Assembly (NCBI GenBank): GCA_022376925.1
Contig: JAIOJX010000026.1
Span: 255,065,330-255,129,329 of the forward strand
Direction: 5' to 3'
Length of the DNA stretch: 64,000 nt
DNA from: Tragulus kanchil
Lineage: Eukaryota > Chordata > Mammalia > Artiodactyla > Tragulidae
The translations under genes were made by a program, and so were the position numbers. Below the pieces are notes generated by a model that was not told where the DNA came from, did no database searches, and saw nothing but the letters and a program-made list of their open reading frames with translations. This document shows, in pieces, positions 59,689 through 64,000 of this stretch; the stretch's first letter is position 1; every line of letters starts with the position of its first letter.

Positions 59689-60725
59689 GGGGTGTTCTTT
59701 AAATGTTGATTCAATTGTATTGATTGATATTGGTATTGAGTTTTTTCTTTTATATCCTTGCTGGTATTTTATTTCTTCTATAAAATGTTCAGTGTAATAC
59801 TAACCTCATAAAACAAATGGGGAAAGATTTCCTTCTTTTTTATTTTCTAGAAGAGATTGGTGCTAGAAGAGTTGGTACTAATTTTCCCTCAAATATTTGG
59901 TAGAATTATCAAGTGAAACCATCTGGACTTGGAGATTTCTTTTTTAAATTAATAATTCAATTTTTTTTATAGTTACAGGAATAATCAAATCATGTATTTA
60001 ATATGAGATAAGTTGTGATAGTTTGGGTTTTTGGGAGTTGGTTCACTTCATCTAGGTTGTCAAATTTATGTATATAGAGTTATTCATAGCATTCCTTCAT
60101 TTGTTCATTGTCTGCAGGGTCTGTAGTGATGTTTCCACTTTGATTTTTGGTATTGCTGATTTGTGTCTTCTTTCATTTTTCCCCTTTTCAGTCTTGCCCG
60201 AGGTTTGTAACTAAACTGATCTTTTCAAAGGACCAGCTCTTTTTCTCCCCACTGATTTTCTTTATTGTTTTTCTATTTAATGTCACTGATTTTGGTTCTT
60301 ATATTTATTACTCTGTTTTTTCTGCTTGCTTTGAAAAAGGGTTTATTATACTCTATTTTCTAATATTTGCATTTAGTGCTATTAATTTCTATTTTAGCAC
60401 TGCTTTAGCTGTTTCCAACACATTTTGTTATCTGGTATTTTTATTTTCATTCATTTCTATGTATTTTAAACATCTCCCTTGAGACTTGTGCCTAGTTTCC
60501 AATTTTTCTGAGATTTTCTTGTTGTCTTTCTGATTTTGATTTCCAGTTTGATTCTTTTAAGGTCAGAGAACACACTCTCCATGATTTTAGTTCTTTTAGA
60601 TTTGCTGAGGTTTGTTTTATAGCTCAGGATATAGCTCTCTTTGTGTATGTTCCTTGGGCATATGAAAAGAATGTGTATTCTGCTCTGTGTGGGGTGTTCT
60701 TTATTTCTTTTTTTCTTTTTTTTTT

Positions 60726-60823
60726 AATGCTGTGTCTCCTCCTCGCGGCTTCGAGTACTCTACACGTTCAGAGAAGCTTCTCTAGTCGCCGACTATAGAA
60801 ATGATCCCTGAAAATATAGCCTT
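60726..60823 (-). pseudogene. Second copy of the U3 snoRNA retropseudogene (by duplication)
   Basis: Identical to 59591-59688, with the same A-tail and target repeats. It is present because tandem duplication 15 includes the insertion, and it does not represent a second retrotransposition. Confidence 0.9.
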
Positions 60824-61036
60824 GGGGTGTTCTTTAAATGTTGATTCAATTGTATTGATTGATATTGGTATTGAGTTTTTTCTTTTATATCCTTGCTGGT
60901 ATTTTATTTCTTCTATAAAATGTTCAGTGGGAGTGCTTTAAGTCTGTAATACTGTGTTTATCTATTTCTTCTTTTAGCTTTGTTGTTTGGTGCATACACA
61001 TTTAGGATTGCTTTGTCTTGGAGGGTTAACCCTTTT

Positions 61037-61358
61037 TTTCCAAATTTTATTTCTTTATTTCTTTTTGGCTGTTCTGGGTTTTCACTGCTGCTTCAGGCTC
61101 TTCTCTAGTTGAGGTGAGCAGGCTTCTCGTTGCAGTGACTTATCCTAGGGAACTTGGGCTCTAGGGCACATGGACTTCAGTAGTTGCAGCGCATGGGTCA
61201 ATAGTTGTGGCTCCTAGGCTCTAGAGCACAGGCTCAATAGTTGTGGTTCATGGGCTTAGTAGCTCTGTAGCATGTGGAATCTTCCAGGATCAGGGACTAA
61301 ACCCATGTCTCCTGCATTGGCAGGTGGATTATTTACCACTGAGCTACCAGGGGAGCCT
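61037..61358 (-). mobile_element. CHR-type tRNA-Glu SINE with repetitive body, antisense
   Basis: Same type as 24412-24763: AATAGTTGTGGCTCCTAGGC, repeated TAGTTGTGG phrases, and the reversed head GAGCTACCAGGGGAGCC. The flanks GAGGGTTAACCCTTTT (61021-61036) and GAGGGTTGACCCTTTT (61359-61374) are a target repeat with one change. Confidence 0.9.
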
Positions 61359-62377
61359 GAGGGTTGACCCTTTTATCATGCCTTTCTATCTTTTATGATG
61401 GATCTCCTAGTGTCTGGTCACTTTCTTTGTTCTGAAATCTGATTTTGCCTGATATTAATACAACCACTGCTGCTTAACTTTGATTAACATTTACATAGTA
61501 TATGCCTTCCTATCTCTCTATATTGTTCTATTTGGAGTGAGTTTTTTGACAGTGCTGTATCTTTTTAAAATTTCCATTTGATTTGTCTTTATATCTTCTC
61601 TTTCTTTGCTGAAGCCTCTTATTTTTTTATTTGTTTCAAATGTGTTTGCATTAGCTCATTAAAGCATTTTGTAACGGTGACTTTAAAATGTTTATCAGGT
61701 AATTCTAGCACCTCTGACTTTTCTTACTAGCAGCTGTTTTTTTTTTTTTAAGTTTAGTTTGAGGCCTTCCTGGTGGTCAGTGTGGTAAATGATTTTTGAT
61801 TGAAACCTGGACATTTCCATATTATATTATGAGACTCTGAATTTTATTTAACCTTCCCTTTTGGTTGACTTTCTCTGACATCACAGTGGAAGGAGGTTAG
61901 TATCTGGTGGAGTAGATGTTGACATTTGAATGGGAATGGCTCCTCATTCTTCTGGGTGGGGCTGAGGGTTCTGGTTCCCCACATGGTCTCCACTGACACT
62001 GTGGTAGTGGTGATTGAATTACCAGTGGTTGATGGCAGAAGTCTTGTTCTATACTAGAACCCCTCTGATACTCTCCCCATTGGGTAGAAAGGGTGCCTCA
62101 TTACTGCTGGGTTGGGGAGAAAGTTCCTGCTCCTCATGTGGATTCTGCTGATACTGCAGGAAGGGGGAGATTATGTGACTGGCTAGCAGAGATGAAAGTC
62201 TCAGCTTTCTACTTGGCTTTGCTTGATATCACTCTGGTGAAGTTGCTAGAGCATCTCATTACTGTCTCATGAGAGTAGAAATCTAAGGTTTCCTGTCAGA
62301 CTTTGCAAGTATGACTGGGAGTGCAGTTTTCTAAAATTAATTAGTTTGACCACACCAGTTCTTAGTTGTTTGATATG

Positions 62378-62562
62378 GGGTCTTTGATCTTCCTTGAGGC
62401 ATGCAGGATCTTTAGTTGCAGCATGCGAGCTCTTAGTTATGGCATGTGAACAACTCTTAGTTGTAGCATGTGGGGTCTCATTCCCTGATTAGGTATTGAA
62501 TCCAGCCCTCCTGTGTTGGGAGCACAGAGTCTTAGCCACCGGACAACCAAGGAAGTCTGGAG
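62378..62562 (-). mobile_element. Short tRNA-derived SINE (CHR-2-like), antisense, diverged
   Basis: TAGTTGCAGCATGCGAGCTC, GGGGTCTCATTCCCTGATTAG, then GGGAGCACAGAGTCTTAGCC and GGACAACCAAGGAAGTC at the reversed head. It contains a local duplication of the GCATG(T/C)G phrase. No clear target repeat. Confidence 0.75.
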
Positions 62563-62676
62563 CCACAGTTATTTATTGTGGTATATGACTGGAGTAGAGA
62601 AGTTATTGTATAAAAGTTTTCCATTTCACTAGGATGACCTATTGTTCATCCTTCATTGGGTCTATTTTGTCTGTGG

Positions 62677-62886
62677 GCTTCCTTGATGGCTCAGCAGTGA
62701 AGAGTCTGCCTTCAATGCAGGAGACGTAGAAGACCTGGGTTTGATGTAAGGGTTGGGAAGATCCCCTGGAGGAGGAAATGGCAACCCACTCCAGGATTCA
62801 TGCTGGGAAATCCCATGGGCAGAGGAGCCTAGTGGGCTACAATCCATGGAGCCACAAAGACTTCGACACAACTGAGCAACTGAACA
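62677..62886 (+). mobile_element. Bov-tA SINE, sense
   Basis: Head GGGCTTCCTTGATGGCTCAG, then one Bov-A unit (AATGGCAACCCACTCCAGG, GGGCTACAATCCATGGAGCC, CGACACAACTGAGCAACTG). No second Bov-A unit follows. Confidence 0.88.
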
Positions 62887-63099
62887 TTTTTTATGTACTT
62901 ACTGACATTGTCAGGTTTCTGACTTCTTCTGCTGCAAGTCTGGGATGTATGAGGCAAAAACCAACCAACCAACCAAAAAACAATATCTTCCCCCCCAAAA
63001 AACCCAAGGAACTCACCGCCATGTTGTTCTTTGGGTTTGATGTACTTAGCCAATCTGCTTTCTTGTCTCTACTTTTCAAAATCTTATATATATTTGACA

Positions 63100-64000
63100 T
63101 ATAGCCAGAATTTTGGGGGATAATTTTTGAAGTTGTAGTATAGTTGATGTACAATGTTATATAATTGTACAGTATAATGATTCACAGTTTTTAAAGGTTA
63201 TACTCCATTTATAGTTAATATAAACTATTATCTATATCCCCTATATTATATATCTTTGTGGATATATGTAATATATAGTATAATACATTATATAACTTCT
63301 GTAATTAGCCTTATAGCATATTTTATACATAATAGTTTATATAGCTTAATTTCCTACCCTTATGTTGCCCCTCCCATACCCCCACTGATAACCACTAATT
63401 TGTTTCCTTTATCTGTGAATCTGTTTCCTTTTTGTTATATTCACTGGTTTGTGTATTTTTTAGATTCCACGTATAAGTTATATCATACAGTGTTTGTCTT
63501 TTATCTGTCTGGCCGGTGTAATGCCTTCCAAGTCAATCCATGTTGCTGCAAATAGCAAAATTTCATTCACTTTTATGTCTGAATAGCATTCTATTCTATT
63601 ACCACATCTTCTTTATGATAGTTTTTTTTTTTTTTTTCTTTTTTGGGGGGCGTGTTGGGTAGGGAGGGGGCCTGGTGGGCCACTTCTATTGGTCTTTCAT
63701 TTATCTATGTTTCATCCATCTTTGTTCTTTGGCCCGTGTGGACCTCCCATCACAGTGGCCTCTGTTGTTGCAGAGCACCGTCTCTGTGAGCATGTGCTCC
63801 AGAGCTCCCGTTCGGTAATTCGACACATCGGTCCGGCAGCTCCGCGGCACGTGGGATCTTCCCAGGCCAGAGATCGAACCGGTGCCCCTTGCACTGCAAG
63901 GTGGTGTCCTTACCCACTGGACCACCAGGGAAGCTCTGCATCTTCTTTATCCATTAATGTTGATGAACACTTAAGTTGCTTCCATATCTTGGTTATTGTA
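63100..64000 (-). mobile_element. L1 3' end, antisense, running off the window
   Basis: Antisense L1 3' UTR: TGTAGTATAGTTGATGTACA, CTGATAACCACTAATTTGTT, TTTTTAGATTCCACGTATAA, then ATCCATGTTGCTGCAAATAG and, after the SINE, CATTAATGTTGATGAACACTT. It is interrupted by the SINE at 63621-63937. Confidence 0.75.
63621..63937 (-). mobile_element. tRNA-Glu-derived SINE, long form, antisense
   Basis: Long-form copy with the G-rich block (63643-63678), body, B-box region in reverse (GATCGAACCGG) and head. The flanks ACATCTTCTTTAT (63604-63616) and GCATCTTCTTTAT (63938-63950) are the target repeat. Confidence 0.9.

Larger units (their letters stand above)
58656..60929. repeat. Direct tandem duplication 15, period about 1134 bp
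   Basis: Copy 1 is about 58656-59794 and copy 2 about 59790-60929. Differences: a T-run near 58826/59962, C/T in the run near 59045/60180, and A/T near 59392/60527. Each copy contains the U3 pseudogene. Confidence 0.95.
51770..62370 (-). mobile_element. Older, long antisense L1 with many later insertions
   Basis: Reads as one L1 from 3' UTR (51770-53420) through the ORF2 C-terminal region (53430-55420), RT region (about 56780-58600, including ATATCCTGTGACCTTGCTGA), endonuclease-side region (58640-61560) and sequence upstream (61680-62370, with TTTTTGATTGAAACCTGGAC). All frames are degraded. It is interrupted by tRNA-Glu SINEs, Bov-tA, a U3 pseudogene and a CHR SINE, and inflated by duplications 12-15. 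Mutation level is clearly higher than in the L1 at 39-49 kb. Confidence 0.7.

Noticed and set aside
59591..60823. A functional U3 snoRNA gene
   Set aside because: The 3' half with the protein-binding boxes is missing, an A-tail is present, target repeats flank it, and no snRNA-type promoter is seen upstream.
3223..60929. A CRISPR array or phage-like direct-repeat system suggested by regularly spaced repeats
   Set aside because: The repeats are about 1.1 kb, each pair has different sequence, and the DNA is clearly mammalian. There are no short repeats with unique spacers.
381..60929. A biological segmental-duplication hotspot as the primary explanation
   Set aside because: Period is almost constant regardless of content, there is no shared sequence at breakpoints, and junction patches look like low-quality ends. 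Assembly artefact is more economical, though reads are needed to decide.
3217..63937. True tRNA genes suggested by A- and B-box motifs
   Set aside because: The boxes belong to SINE heads. No cloverleaf with intact acceptor and anticodon stems is present, and every case continues into a SINE body and A-tail.
3183..63941. Repeated small frames with sequences such as MVQWVRTPPCS or FPGGPVGKDTALQCK
   Set aside because: These are translations of the tRNA-Glu SINE in various frames. They are found wherever the SINE is and are not genes.

Overview
The window is ruminant nuclear DNA with no host gene that I can support. It is AT-rich and built almost entirely from interspersed repeats. The ruminant call rests on Bov-tA and Bov-A/Bov-B units, tRNA-Glu-derived artiodactyl SINEs, and a L1 whose 3' end I recognise as ruminant-type. 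All Bov-A material is a single unit, either alone or fused to a tRNA head. I see no dimeric Bov-A2, and the commonest SINE has a tRNA-Glu head on a body I do not know from cattle or sheep. That would fit an early-branching ruminant such as a chevrotain, but this is inference only.

The dominant structural feature is a series of 15 near-identical direct tandem duplications, each with a period of 1.02 to 1.17 kb. They start near 381, 3223, 13064, 21241, 27489, 31729, 37041, 39377, 41381, 43560, 46600, 50954, 53117, 56411 and 58656. They account for about 17 kb, so the underlying locus is probably about 47 kb. They cut across unrelated elements, and many junctions carry a few odd bases. Unmerged contig overlaps or allelic copies placed in tandem are more likely than biology.

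Layout: 0-3.2 kb is an ancient antisense L1. From 3.2 to 9.2 kb there are new-type SINEs, a Bov-B end and L1 3' ends, including a SINE nested in a L1 tail. From 9.2 to 18.4 kb there are L2 pieces (one split by a Tigger/MER2-like DNA transposon) and long unrecognised stretches. From 18.4 to 23.5 kb there is old L1/HAL1-like sequence with SINEs. From 25.1 to 25.9 kb there is an ERV LTR followed by a ~48-bp minisatellite. From 27.3 to 29.9 kb there is old L1. From 31.7 to 37 kb there is mostly unrecognised sequence. From 37 to 49.2 kb there is a nearly full-length but dead antisense L1, inflated by tandem copies. From 51.8 to 62.4 kb there is an older antisense L1 with many insertions, among them a 3'-truncated U3 snoRNA retropseudogene. 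The window ends in another L1 3' end.

The only protein-coding remnants are L1 ORF1 and ORF2. ORF1 is open for 293 codons. ORF2 is broken by frameshifts and stops, and its endonuclease lacks a key Asn. I found no undescribed multi-gene system. The items most worth following up are the duplication pattern, the SINE family, the U3 pseudogene and the LTR-associated minisatellite.
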